From an uncultured Gammaproteobacteria bacterium (lineage in GTDB: Bacteria; Pseudomonadota; Gammaproteobacteria; JAADHQ01): a DNA stretch of 64,000 nucleotides. Shown here in pieces: positions 36,912 through 44,883 of this stretch. Under the pieces are notes generated by a model. The model did no database searches, was not told the origin of the DNA, and worked only from the letters and a program-made list of their open reading frames with translations. Position 1 is the first letter of the stretch, and the number at the start of each line of letters is the position of its first letter. The DNA is taken from positions 112,111 to 176,110 of the forward strand of contig CAMYJD010000005.1 of NCBI GenBank assembly GCA_947258655.1. The letters run 5' to 3'. The translations under genes and the position numbers were made by a program.

Positions 36912-39782
36912 ATGACTAGCCAGATAAAGCGTCAGCGAATACGCATTATGGCTATGATTAGCCTGACTTTTTTACTGACCCCGGCATTCAGTCTGTGGGC
37001 CACGGCGTTCTTCGGCCTGCTGACATGGGAGCAGGTGCGGCAGTTACTCGAGTTTGGTCTGTTACCGACCTATCTGAGCGGAATGTTGGCGTTTGTCGCG
37101 ACATATTTCTGGCGTTTTCTGAACCCCCTGGCCAGGAAGCTCGAGGACAATCCCGAGCACCCGGACCTGGCCGTGATATTGCACCGGCGCATACGCCGCT
37201 ACAACCTGGTCTATTGGGGCCTGTTCATTGTCAATGCTGCGTGCATGTCCTACATACTGCTATACAGTATGCACAAGACCGGACTGCCATATAAACAGGA
37301 TTTCATCTGGAATTTCCTGATCCTGAAAATGACGATTTCGATCCTCGTGGGCATGCCAGCCTATATCCTGTCCCAGGATAAACTCAGCCAACTGAGCCGG
37401 ATCACCGGACTGTTAAAAGTACAGAATACGATGCACTCCAAGCTGCTGTTGCTGGGGGGGCTGCTGCCGGTGCTGGCCTACTCACTATTGCTGCAATACC
37501 ACTGGCTTGGCAACGGCCAACTGGAAGCGCAGATCCTGATTATCTGGGCAGGGCTATGTGTCATCACGGTCACACTAACCCTGTTGACGATACGCAGCTT
37601 GCGCCAGTCACTGGCGCCGGTACAGCAGGCCCTGCAAAGCAGCGGCGCGGTAACGCACACCTCCCTGGCCGGCCTGAAGGCACATTCCAATGATGAGATC
37701 GGCTACCTGACCCAGGCCCTGGGCAAGGTCTTTCAGCGCCTCGTCGATCAGGATGCACATATCCGTGCCATTATCGATAATGCTGCAGAAGGCATTATTG
37801 TTACCGATGAACACGGCATGGTCGATACCTTCAATATCGCCGCACAGAACCTGTTCAACTACACCAGTCACGAAGTCCGTGGTAAACCGCTGTCGTGGCT
37901 GCTGCATGACATGCTGGAAAAAGACGGTTCACCCAAACACCTGTCCGGTCGCTACAAGATCAAGGGCATCAAGCGAGATGGCAGCAATGTATCCGTGTCG
38001 GTATGTGTTAGCGGCGTCATCCTCAGAGGCAAACCGGTGTTTATCTATCTGGTCAATGACATCTCAGAGACCGAGGCCGCACTCGACAAGATGCAAAAAG
38101 CCGAGACCCTGTACCGTGACCTGGTCGAGACCGCGCATGATCTGGTATGGAGTATGGACACCGATGGCAACTGGACCTATTTGAACAAGGCATCGTTACA
38201 ACTCTATGGTTACAAGCCGGATGATATGATCGGCATGCCGGTCAGCGATTTCCAACATCCGGACTTTGCCGAGCAGGAGCAGACCGCCTTCGCTGATATC
38301 AGCAAGGACCATGAGCTCTACCAGTTTGAAACAACACACCGTGACAAACACGGCAAGGATATCTGCCTGAGTTTCAACGCGCGCGCGCAAACCGACCATG
38401 AAGGCAGCATCGTGCGTATTACCGGGACGGCGCGCGACATTACCGCGACCAAAAAATATCAGCGCCAACTCAGTTATCAGGCTGAACACGACGCCTTAAC
38501 CGGGCTGTATAACCGCCGTTTCTTCCAGCAGGAACTTGAGCGCTTGATTGCCCGCGTGTCGCGCAGTTCGGAGACATCAGGCCTGTTATATATTGACCTC
38601 GATCAGTTCAAGTACATCAATGACACACTCGGTCATGCCGCTGGCGATCAACTGTTGATCGAGATCAGCAATATGGTTTCGGCGCATGCACGCGAAGGCG
38701 ATCTGTTTGCCCGTTTCGGTGGTGATGAGTTCACCCTGCTACTGTATGACATCGAAGCCGAAAACCTGGAAAAGGCGGCCGAGAACTTCCGTCGCCTGTT
38801 CGACGATTTCATTTTCCATCATGAGGGCAAGGGCTTCAGTGTTTCCTGCAGCATCGGCGTCGCGTTGATTGATGAAAACACACATTCATCCGAACAGGCC
38901 ATGTCACATGCCGACCTCGCCTGCAACCTGGCCAAGACCCGTGGCCGCAATTGCGTCAACATCTATAAGGCCGAAGATCGTGACGAGGAAGGCATGGCGG
39001 ACGATATGGGTTGGGCCGCGCGGGTCAAGGACATGATCGACAATGATCGTTTCATCCTCGCCTACCAACCGATCATGGATACAAATACGCAGCAGATCAT
39101 CGATTATGAACTGTTGTTGCGTATGCCCACCGATGACGGCAAGATCATTTTACCGGGTGGCTTCATGCCGGCAGCGGAACGCTTTGGCCTGATCCACAGC
39201 CTCGATAACTGGATGGTCATCAATGCCATCAGCAGACTGGCAGATATGCATGAACAGGGCATCAAGTCGCGCTTCAGTATAAACCTGTCCGACCGCGCGA
39301 TTGAAGATGACAACCTCGTGGCACTGGTGCAGGAACAGCTCAATCAGAGCGGCCTTGAACCCGGCTACCTGAATTTTGAAATCTCCGAAACCGCGATCAT
39401 TACCGACCTGACCGCTGCAACGGAATTCATGTCCAGCCTGAAGGCGCTCGGCTGTCAATGCACACTCGATGATTTTGGTTCTGGCTACTGCTCCTTCGGC
39501 TACCTCAAGGATCTGCCGGTTGACCGCATCAAGATCGATGGTTCCGTGATCAATAGCATTGCGACAAACCCCGTCGACCGTGCACTGGTACAATCGATGA
39601 ATCAAATTGCCCATGTCATGAACAAGGTGACCGTCGCCGAATGTGTCGAGAATGAGCAGACCCTGAACGTACTCAAGGAACTCGGGGTCGATTATGTACA
39701 GGGGCATCATCTCGGCCGCCCTGTCCAGGAACCTGACAAGGCCCATGCGCTAAGCTGTGTGCAGCCAGGGGTTTTGCAATAG
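36912..39782 (+). CDS. Membrane PAS-PAS-GGDEF-EAL c-di-GMP protein
   Basis: 956 residues. The N-terminal 235 residues hold about six membrane segments and a HAMP-like linker (RSLRQSLAPVQQAL...SNDEIGYLTQAL). Two PAS domains follow (about 280-395 and 400-515). The GGDEF domain has an intact RFGGDEF (about 600) and HDALTGLYNRRFF. The EAL domain begins AYQPIMD; its signature reads E-L-L rather than E-A-L, but LDDFGSGYCSF, NFEISET and DRIKIDG metal-site motifs are preserved. It could make or degrade c-di-GMP in response to an unknown signal. The start codon lacks a clear ribosome site, and a GCCTGT/ACAGGC hairpin lies just upstream. Confidence 0.92.
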   Translation: MTSQIKRQRIRIMAMISLTFLLTPAFSLWATAFFGLLTWEQVRQLLEFGLLPTYLSGMLAFVATYFWRFLNPLARKLEDNPEHPDLAVILHRRIRRYNLVYWGLFIVNAACMSYILLYSMHKTGLPYKQDFIWNFLILKMTISILVGMPAYILSQDKLSQLSRITGLLKVQNTMHSKLLLLGGLLPVLAYSLLLQYHWLGNGQLEAQILIIWAGLCVITVTLTLLTIRSLRQSLAPVQQALQSSGAVTHTSLAGLKAHSNDEIGYLTQALGKVFQRLVDQDAHIRAIIDNAAEGIIVTDEHGMVDTFNIAAQNLFNYTSHEVRGKPLSWLLHDMLEKDGSPKHLSGRYKIKGIKRDGSNVSVSVCVSGVILRGKPVFIYLVNDISETEAALDKMQKAETLYRDLVETAHDLVWSMDTDGNWTYLNKASLQLYGYKPDDMIGMPVSDFQHPDFAEQEQTAFADISKDHELYQFETTHRDKHGKDICLSFNARAQTDHEGSIVRITGTARDITATKKYQRQLSYQAEHDALTGLYNRRFFQQELERLIARVSRSSETSGLLYIDLDQFKYINDTLGHAAGDQLLIEISNMVSAHAREGDLFARFGGDEFTLLLYDIEAENLEKAAENFRRLFDDFIFHHEGKGFSVSCSIGVALIDENTHSSEQAMSHADLACNLAKTRGRNCVNIYKAEDRDEEGMADDMGWAARVKDMIDNDRFILAYQPIMDTNTQQIIDYELLLRMPTDDGKIILPGGFMPAAERFGLIHSLDNWMVINAISRLADMHEQGIKSRFSINLSDRAIEDDNLVALVQEQLNQSGLEPGYLNFEISETAIITDLTAATEFMSSLKALGCQCTLDDFGSGYCSFGYLKDLPVDRIKIDGSVINSIATNPVDRALVQSMNQIAHVMNKVTVAECVENEQTLNVLKELGVDYVQGHHLGRPVQEPDKAHALSCVQPGVLQ

Positions 39783-39891
39783 CGCTTTCTCTTTACCAGC
39801 AGGTCACGACCCGAGGTTTTGCAGACATGGTAAGTAGAGTGAATAATAAATGCTGCTGATTTTGTCACCACCTCAAACAGTGCGCAGCGGT

Positions 39892-40044
39892 GGACCGCTT
39901 GGTGTATTGTTTAAATGAATGGCCCTTTGGACCGCTTGGTGTATTGTTCAAATGAATGGCCCTTTGGACCGTTTATTTTTTATTGATTCAAATGAATGGC
40001 CCTTTGGACCGTTTATTTTTTATTCTTTAAATGAATGGCCCTTT
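39892..40044. repeat. Tandem array of 37-40 bp units (4 copies)
   Basis: Copies start at 39892, 39929, 39966 and 40006. Each begins GGACCG, contains AAATGAATGGCCCTTT at its end, and varies in the AT-rich middle. There are no unique spacers, so this is not CRISPR. The same unit family recurs at 58900-59111. Just before it, 39866-39891 matches the repeat-block start at 35267. Confidence 0.85.
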
Positions 40045-40055
40045 GCCACCTTTTC

Positions 40056-40120
40056 CCCCTCTCCAAATAGTGCATAGCGATGCCGCCATTTCCCCCTCCC
40101 GGAGGGAGGGGGAATCGGTA
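40056..40120. repeat. Hairpin repeat related to the 35266 block
   Basis: CTCCAAATAGTGCATAGCG resembles the CAAACAGTGCGCAGCG and AAAACAGCGCACAGCG element starts. It is followed by an 11-bp perfect hairpin, TTCCCCCTCCC (40090-40100) with GGGAGGGGGAA (40104-40114), and then TCGGTAG, the same linker seen after the hairpins at 35338 and 35361. Confidence 0.65.
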
Positions 40121-40127
40121 GCGCCTC

Positions 40128-40156
40128 TGCGCGCTGTTTTAGTGCGCGCACTTTTT
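40128..40156 (+). terminator. Intrinsic terminator after the GGDEF-EAL gene
   Basis: TGCGCGC (40128-40134) and GCGCGCA (40144-40150) form a GC-rich stem followed by CTTTTT on the plus strand. It lies in the 697-bp gap 39783-40479 and would insulate the guanidine operon from upstream transcription. Confidence 0.7.
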
Positions 40157-40239
40157 AATTGCACCAATTAAGTGATAGACTTGATGCTTACATATCCCTC
40201 TATATTAATAACTATATGAATTAATTAATTATTATTTTA

Positions 40240-40255
40240 TGGCACCCATATTGCA
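40240..40255 (+). promoter_or_regulatory. Sigma-54 promoter of the guanidine operon
   Basis: TGGCAC (40240-40245), five bases, TTGCA (40251-40255) matches the -24/-12 consensus with the required 12-base GG to GC spacing. The predicted start is near 40266, before the riboswitch. A half-site-like TTGCACCA near 40158 could be part of an NtrC site, but its second half is not clear. This implies nitrogen-status control through an enhancer-binding protein. Confidence 0.7.
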
Positions 40256-40309
40256 ATAGTTAGCCACAGGTGAGAGTTCAATGGCATATGCTTGCCATCA
40301 CAACCTGAA

Positions 40310-40423
40310 ATAGACAGCTAGGGTTCCGATCCGCTACGGGTGCCTGGTCCGAGAGCTGTCGACCTGCCCTGTACCAGACATGGTTCCCGCAGGTTACACG
40401 GAGGGATAAAAGCCCGGGAGGAC
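40310..40423 (+). ncRNA. Guanidine-I (ykkC) riboswitch
   Basis: The leader contains the conserved aptamer blocks in order: CTAGGGTTCCG (40318-40328), GGTCCGAGAG (40346-40355), and ACACGGAGGGATAAAAGCCC then GGGAGG (40397-40421). These are the diagnostic ykkC class I elements that bind guanidinium. Downstream, CCTCC at 40444-40448 can pair either with the aptamer's own GGAGG (40417-40421) or with the ribosome site GGAGG (40471-40475), so control is probably of translation of the first gene. The natural operon behind it fits guanidine use. ykkC is normally an ON switch; the direction here is inferred. Confidence 0.93.
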
Positions 40424-40479
40424 AGCCATGCATAGGCATTGGACCTCCTGACATCCACGTGTACACGGCCGGAGGAAAC

Positions 40480-41541
40480 ATGAAAAGCACCCTGAAGAAA
40501 ATACTCGCATTACTGGTTCTACCCCTTGCATTACTTGCCACGCAACCTGTCTTGGCAAAAGACAAATTCAAGATCGCCTGGTCTATCTATGTCGGCTGGA
40601 TGCCCTGGGACTATGGCAATAAATCAGGCATCGTCAAGAAATGGGCCGACAAGTATGGTATCGAGATCGAAGTTGTCCAGATCAACGACTATGTCGAATC
40701 GATCAACCAGTATACCACCGGTGCATTTGACGGCTGCGTCATGACCAATATGGATGCGCTGACCATCCCTGCAGCCAGTGGCGTCGACAGTACTGCACTG
40801 ATTGTCGGTGACTTCTCCAATGGTAACGATGCGGTGATCCTGAAAGGAAAGAAGGAACTGAAGGATATCAAGGGACAGAAGGTCAATCTGGTCGAGCTCA
40901 GTGTTTCGCATTATCTGCTCGCACGCGGGCTGGAGACTGTCGGTCTTGCCGAAAAAGACATCAAGGTCGTCAACACATCGGATGCGGACATGGTCGCCGT
41001 CTATGGCACCGACAGCGTCACCGCGGTCACGACCTGGAACCCGCTGGTCAGCGAGATCCTGAACATGCCCAACAGCAACAAGGTATTTGATTCAAGCCAG
41101 ATCCCCGGTGAAATCATCGACCTGATGGTGGTCAATACCGGGACGCTGAAAAAGAATCCTAAGCTGGGCAAGGCCTTGACCGGTGCCTGGTATGAAATCA
41201 TGGCAACGATGTCGGGCACGGACAAAAAGGCCATCGCCGCGCGTACCGAGATGGGCAAGGCCTCCGGTACCGACCTGAAGGGCTATGATGCACAGCTGGC
41301 CTCGACCAAGATGTTCTTCAAGGCAGTCGATGCGGTCAGCTTCACCGAAAGCAAGGACCTCAAGGACACCATGGAAAAGGTCGCCAGCTTTTCATTTGAC
41401 CATGGCCTGCTCGGTGACGGCGCGCCGGATGCCGGTTACATCGGTATCGAAACACCGAGTGGTATCTATGGTGACAAAAACAACGTCAAACTACGCTTCA
41501 GCCCTGACTATATGAAAATGGCTGCCGATGGCAAGCTCTAG
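40480..41541 (+). CDS. ABC transporter substrate-binding protein of the guanidine (urea) carboxylase locus
   Basis: 353 residues from the ATG at 40480 with GGAGGA directly upstream. Signal peptide MKSTLKKILALLVLPLALLATQPVLA|K. The mature protein is of the NMT1/TauA-like periplasmic type (FKIAWSIYVGWMPWDYGNKSGIVKKWADKYGIEIEVVQINDYVESINQYTTGAFDG), the form annotated as the urea-carboxylase-associated binding protein. With a guanidine riboswitch in front and carboxylase genes behind, its ligand is most likely guanidinium or a guanidino/urea compound. It is the first gene of the operon, followed by permease, ATPase and enzymes. Confidence 0.9.
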   Translation: MKSTLKKILALLVLPLALLATQPVLAKDKFKIAWSIYVGWMPWDYGNKSGIVKKWADKYGIEIEVVQINDYVESINQYTTGAFDGCVMTNMDALTIPAASGVDSTALIVGDFSNGNDAVILKGKKELKDIKGQKVNLVELSVSHYLLARGLETVGLAEKDIKVVNTSDADMVAVYGTDSVTAVTTWNPLVSEILNMPNSNKVFDSSQIPGEIIDLMVVNTGTLKKNPKLGKALTGAWYEIMATMSGTDKKAIAARTEMGKASGTDLKGYDAQLASTKMFFKAVDAVSFTESKDLKDTMEKVASFSFDHGLLGDGAPDAGYIGIETPSGIYGDKNNVKLRFSPDYMKMAADGKL

Positions 41542-41564
41542 GGCGATCACGGGGACGATCCGAT

Positions 41565-42383
41565 ATGAAACGTATAATGAACCAGCACCCCGAACGCATG
41601 CTGCGCATCGCGCTCGGCGTGATACCATTTGTGCTGATCCTGATCGTGTATGTCGTCTCATCGAATGCGCGCCTGGCCGAAAACCCGCGTGACAAACTGC
41701 TGCCATCCCTGAGCAGCATGGGCCAGGCGGTCGACACGCTGGCCCTGCAACCGAGCAAGCGCAGTGGTGAATACCTGTTCTGGCAGGATACCGGTTCCAG
41801 TCTGACGCGACTCGGGCTCGGCATCGGTATCAGTGCGTTGATCGGGCTAATCTTTGGCGTACTCAATGGCGTCATTCCGTATGCGCGTGCCAACCTGTCA
41901 CCCCTGATCACCGCGGTGTCACTAATACCGCCACTGGCGGTATTACCGATCCTGTTTATTGTGTTCGGACTCGGCGAGGTCTCCAAGGTCGTATTGATTG
42001 CAATCGGCATTACCCCGTTCCTGATTCGTGACATGCAAAGCAAGGTCATGGAACTGCCCAGCGAACAATTGATCAAGGCACAAACCCTCGGTGCATCGAC
42101 GTGGTTGGTGATTGTGCGTGTCGTGTTACCGCAAGTTTTGCCGCGCCTGATCGAGGCGCTGCGCCTGTCCCTCGGTGCCGCCTGGCTGTTCCTGATTGCG
42201 GCCGAGGCAATCGCCGCGACCGATGGCCTTGGTTACCGCATATTCCTGGTACGGCGTTACCTGTCGATGGACATCATACTCCCCTATGTATTCTGGATTA
42301 CGGTGCTGGCCTTCCTGACCGACTACCTGCTCAAGCAACTGTCACTCAGGCTATTTCCGTGGTTCCACGCGAGCAAGCACTAA
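41565..42383 (+). CDS. ABC transporter permease (guanidine locus)
   Basis: 272 residues with six membrane segments and the binding-protein-dependent transport signature EQLIKAQTLGASTWLVIVRVVLPQVLPRLIEALRLSLGAAWLFLIAAEAIA (EAA loop that docks to the ATPase). It resembles the TauC/SsuC class. An N-terminal segment (MLRIALGVIPFVLILIVYVVSSNARLA) is followed by a periplasmic loop. It lies 23 bp after the binding protein and 3 bp before the ATPase gene. It should form a homodimeric channel for guanidine or a related compound, as judged by context. Confidence 0.9.
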   Translation: MKRIMNQHPERMLRIALGVIPFVLILIVYVVSSNARLAENPRDKLLPSLSSMGQAVDTLALQPSKRSGEYLFWQDTGSSLTRLGLGIGISALIGLIFGVLNGVIPYARANLSPLITAVSLIPPLAVLPILFIVFGLGEVSKVVLIAIGITPFLIRDMQSKVMELPSEQLIKAQTLGASTWLVIVRVVLPQVLPRLIEALRLSLGAAWLFLIAAEAIAATDGLGYRIFLVRRYLSMDIILPYVFWITVLAFLTDYLLKQLSLRLFPWFHASKH

Positions 42384-42386
42384 GCC

Positions 42387-43178
42387 ATGTCAATGATAGA
42401 AGCCAACAATTTGTGGAAAGAATACGGCAGCAACATTGTCCTCGAAGGGGTCAATACGCGAGTCGATGAAGGCGAGTTTATCACCATTGTCGGCACCTCC
42501 GGTTGCGGTAAAACAACCTTTCTGCGCATGCTGCTCGGTATCGAGCAAGCCACGCGTGGCGAATTACTACTCAACGGAAAACCATTCCCGGACGAACCCG
42601 GCGAGGATCGTGGTATCGTGTTCCAGCGATACTCGGTGTTTCCACACCTGACGGTATTGAAAAATGTCATGCTCGGCGCAGAATTCCATGATTCACGCCT
42701 GCTCGGCAAGCTGTTCGGCGCCAAACGCCATGCAGCCGAACAACAGGCCCGTGAGATCCTTGCTTCGGTCGGACTCGACCATGCCCTCGAGCGCTACCCG
42801 CATGAGTTGTCCGGCGGCATGCAACAACGCCTGGCGATCGCACAGGCGCTGATGAAGAAACCACGCATCCTGCTACTCGACGAACCGTTCGGCGCCCTTG
42901 ACCCGGGCATCCGTGCCGACATGCATGAACTGATCCTCGATATATGGAAAAAGACCGGCATCACGATATTCATGATCACGCATGATCTGCAGGAAGGCTT
43001 TTACCTGGGCACACGCCTGTGGGTATTCGACAAGGTACGCCTCGACAAACAAAACCCGAATGCCTATGGTGCCTGTATCACCTATGACATCCCGGTTGAC
43101 AGGGCCGACCAAAACACTTATGAAACCATTGACGATTCTCTCGACGCAAGTAAAAAACTGCTGACTGATCAGGAGTAA
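42387..43178 (+). CDS. ABC transporter ATP-binding protein (guanidine locus)
   Basis: 263 residues with Walker A GTSGCGKTT near residue 37, Q-loop VFQRYSVFPHLTV, signature LSGGMQQRLAIAQAL near 142, Walker B ILLLDEPFGALD near 162, and switch His in MITHDLQEG. It is the TauB/SsuB-like class. A C-terminal extension of about 45 residues (PNAYGACITYDIPVDRADQNTYETIDD) is not part of the core domain and is typical for this urea-carboxylase-linked subfamily. It begins three bases after the permease and ends five bases before the first DUF1989 gene, so all are in one mRNA. Confidence 0.93.
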   Translation: MSMIEANNLWKEYGSNIVLEGVNTRVDEGEFITIVGTSGCGKTTFLRMLLGIEQATRGELLLNGKPFPDEPGEDRGIVFQRYSVFPHLTVLKNVMLGAEFHDSRLLGKLFGAKRHAAEQQAREILASVGLDHALERYPHELSGGMQQRLAIAQALMKKPRILLLDEPFGALDPGIRADMHELILDIWKKTGITIFMITHDLQEGFYLGTRLWVFDKVRLDKQNPNAYGACITYDIPVDRADQNTYETIDDSLDASKKLLTDQE

Positions 43179-43183
43179 TAACA

Positions 43184-43915
43184 ATGAGCGAACCCATCCT
43201 GTATGAAGATGAAATACCTGGTGGCGCGCACTGGTCGATGCTGATGCGCAAGGGCACCAGCCTGCGCCTGATCGACAAGCTCGGCGGCGCCAATTGCGGC
43301 ATGCTGTTTTATAATCCGTCCAACTATCTCGAGCGCTACAATGCTCCCGATACACTGAAGTGCCAGCACACCTTCAAACTAACCCAGGGCAACTGTCTGT
43401 ATTCTGATATGGGCAGGATCTTCTGTTCGATCGTCGAAGACACGGTCGGCTGGCATGATACGGTCGGTGCCAACACGACGAAAAGAAGTGTCGCGGAAAA
43501 ATGGGGTGAACACAGTTATCAAGACTATCATAACGATTGGTACCTGAACGGCTATGACAGCTTTCTGGTCGAGCTGGCCAAGTACGGCATGAATGCCCGC
43601 GACATGGCCGCTAACCTGAACCTGTTCAGCAAGATTTCCATCGCCGACAACGGCGACATGTCATTTGCCCCGGACAACAGCCAGGCCGGCGATTACATCG
43701 AACTACGCTTCGAAATGGATACACTGGTTATTTTCCATACCTGCCCGCACCCAATGAATCCGGCGCCTGAATATCCTAAATGCCCGCTTTTCTACCAGAT
43801 ACGCGAGGCAGCGGCGGTTGCCGACGATGACATGTGCATGAATTCACGCGAAGAGAACAGACGCGGCTTCAAGAACACCGAACTGTATAACATCGGCTGC
43901 GGCTGTCATGACTGA
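43184..43915 (+). CDS. DUF1989 protein 1 (urea carboxylase-associated; carboxyguanidine deiminase subunit)
   Basis: 243 residues, cytosolic. DUF1989 features: GAHWSMLMRKGTSLRLIDKLGGANCGMLFYN, LKCQHTFKLTQGNCLYSDMGRIFCSIVEDTVGWHDTVGA, NLFSKISIADNGDMSF and a Cys-rich end (IGCGCHD) that may bind metal. Known work on guanidine degraders shows that two such paralogues (CgdA/CgdB) form a carboxyguanidine deiminase, turning carboxyguanidine into allophanate. The two genes here, 15 bp apart, with a guanidine riboswitch and a carboxylase, match that locus. Which paralogue is A or B is not assigned. Confidence 0.88.
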   Translation: MSEPILYEDEIPGGAHWSMLMRKGTSLRLIDKLGGANCGMLFYNPSNYLERYNAPDTLKCQHTFKLTQGNCLYSDMGRIFCSIVEDTVGWHDTVGANTTKRSVAEKWGEHSYQDYHNDWYLNGYDSFLVELAKYGMNARDMAANLNLFSKISIADNGDMSFAPDNSQAGDYIELRFEMDTLVIFHTCPHPMNPAPEYPKCPLFYQIREAAAVADDDMCMNSREENRRGFKNTELYNIGCGCHD

Positions 43916-43930
43916 ACGGGGGGCAGACAC

Positions 43931-44569
43931 ATGATTAAGGAAAGCACACTGAAACCCGATAATGCCATCGACCGTACTGTTGTTGCGGCCGGTGATTATT
44001 ACATGAAGGTCGTCAATAAAGGTCAGACCTTTCGCATCCTCGACCTCGAAGGCAACCAGGCCGCCGACACGCTGTTCTATAATGCCAATGATCCAGCCGA
44101 ACGCTACAGCGCCATGGATACGATCCGCGAACAGGGCAACATCTACCTGAGCACCGGTACGCGCCTGCTATCCAATCAGGGTAATGTCATGCTCGATATC
44201 GTCGCCGATACCTGTGGGCGTCACGACACACTCGGTGGCGCCTGCGCGACGGAAAGCAACACCGTGCGTTATGCACTGGATAAAAAATGCATGCACGCCT
44301 GTCGCGACAGCTGGATGCTGGCCGTCGCCGAACACGAGGAATTCGGTATTGGTAAGCGAGATATCACCCATAATATCAATTTCTTTATGAATGTACCGGT
44401 GACCGATGATGGCAAGCTGACCTTCGAGGACGGCATATCGGATGCCGGTAAATATGTCGAAATGAAAGCGGCGATGGATGTGATCGTATTGATATCGAAT
44501 TGTCCGCAGCTGAACAATCCGTGTAATGCGTATAATCCGACGCCGGTGGAGGTGTTGGTCTGGGATTGA
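43931..44569 (+). CDS. DUF1989 protein 2 (urea carboxylase-associated; carboxyguanidine deiminase subunit)
   Basis: 212 residues, paralogous to the preceding gene: [87 protein letters not shown]. It retains the Cys/His pattern ([21 protein letters not shown]) likely to hold a metal and ends in the family's [11 protein letters not shown]. It is expected to act with the first paralogue on carboxyguanidine. It starts 15 bp after it. A 314-bp gap with repeat remnants follows before the carboxylase gene, so a separate promoter for the carboxylase is possible. Confidence 0.88.
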   Translation: MIKESTLKPDNAIDRTVVAAGDYYMKVVNKGQTFRILDLEGNQAADTLFYNANDPAERYSAMDTIREQGNIYLSTGTRLLSNQGNVMLDIVADTCGRHDTLGGACATESNTVRYALDKKCMHACRDSWMLAVAEHEEFGIGKRDITHNINFFMNVPVTDDGKLTFEDGISDAGKYVEMKAAMDVIVLISNCPQLNNPCNAYNPTPVEVLVWD

Positions 44570-44575
44570 CTTTTT

Positions 44576-44775
44576 GTCATTGCGACTTTGACCAGGATGA
44601 TCTTGTTACCGGCTAATATTGTTCATATGATTGGCACTATGTTCGCGAAGCCCATGGATGGGTGAGAGCGATGTAGTGAAGCAATCTGATAAACGAAGAA
44701 AAAATGGCAAGGTCAATACATGACAGTTATATTCGTGAGATCGCCACGCCGCATAACCCGCGGCTCGCGATGACA
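44576..44775. repeat. Degenerate chromosomal foldback repeat
   Basis: Gap 44570-44883. It begins GTCATTGCGA, contains GAGAGCGATGTAGTGAAGCAATCTG (about 44664-44688) in two pieces, and ends CGGCTCGCGATGACAG. This is a decayed version of the cattgcgag...gaagcaatct repeat that appears in cleaner form at 59144-59223. No gene is seen in the gap. Confidence 0.55.
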
Positions 44776-44883
44776 GGACATTCTCAATAGACTAGGAAAC
44801 CTGACCTAGAATAAGCAATAATGGACGACCATTAATGACTCTGGAATAATCGGGACGACCCGAACAAGGTATTGCGAAATACA

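Noticed and set aside
39892..40044. Possible CRISPR array
   Set aside because: Units vary in length and sequence with no spacers; a tandem repeat.
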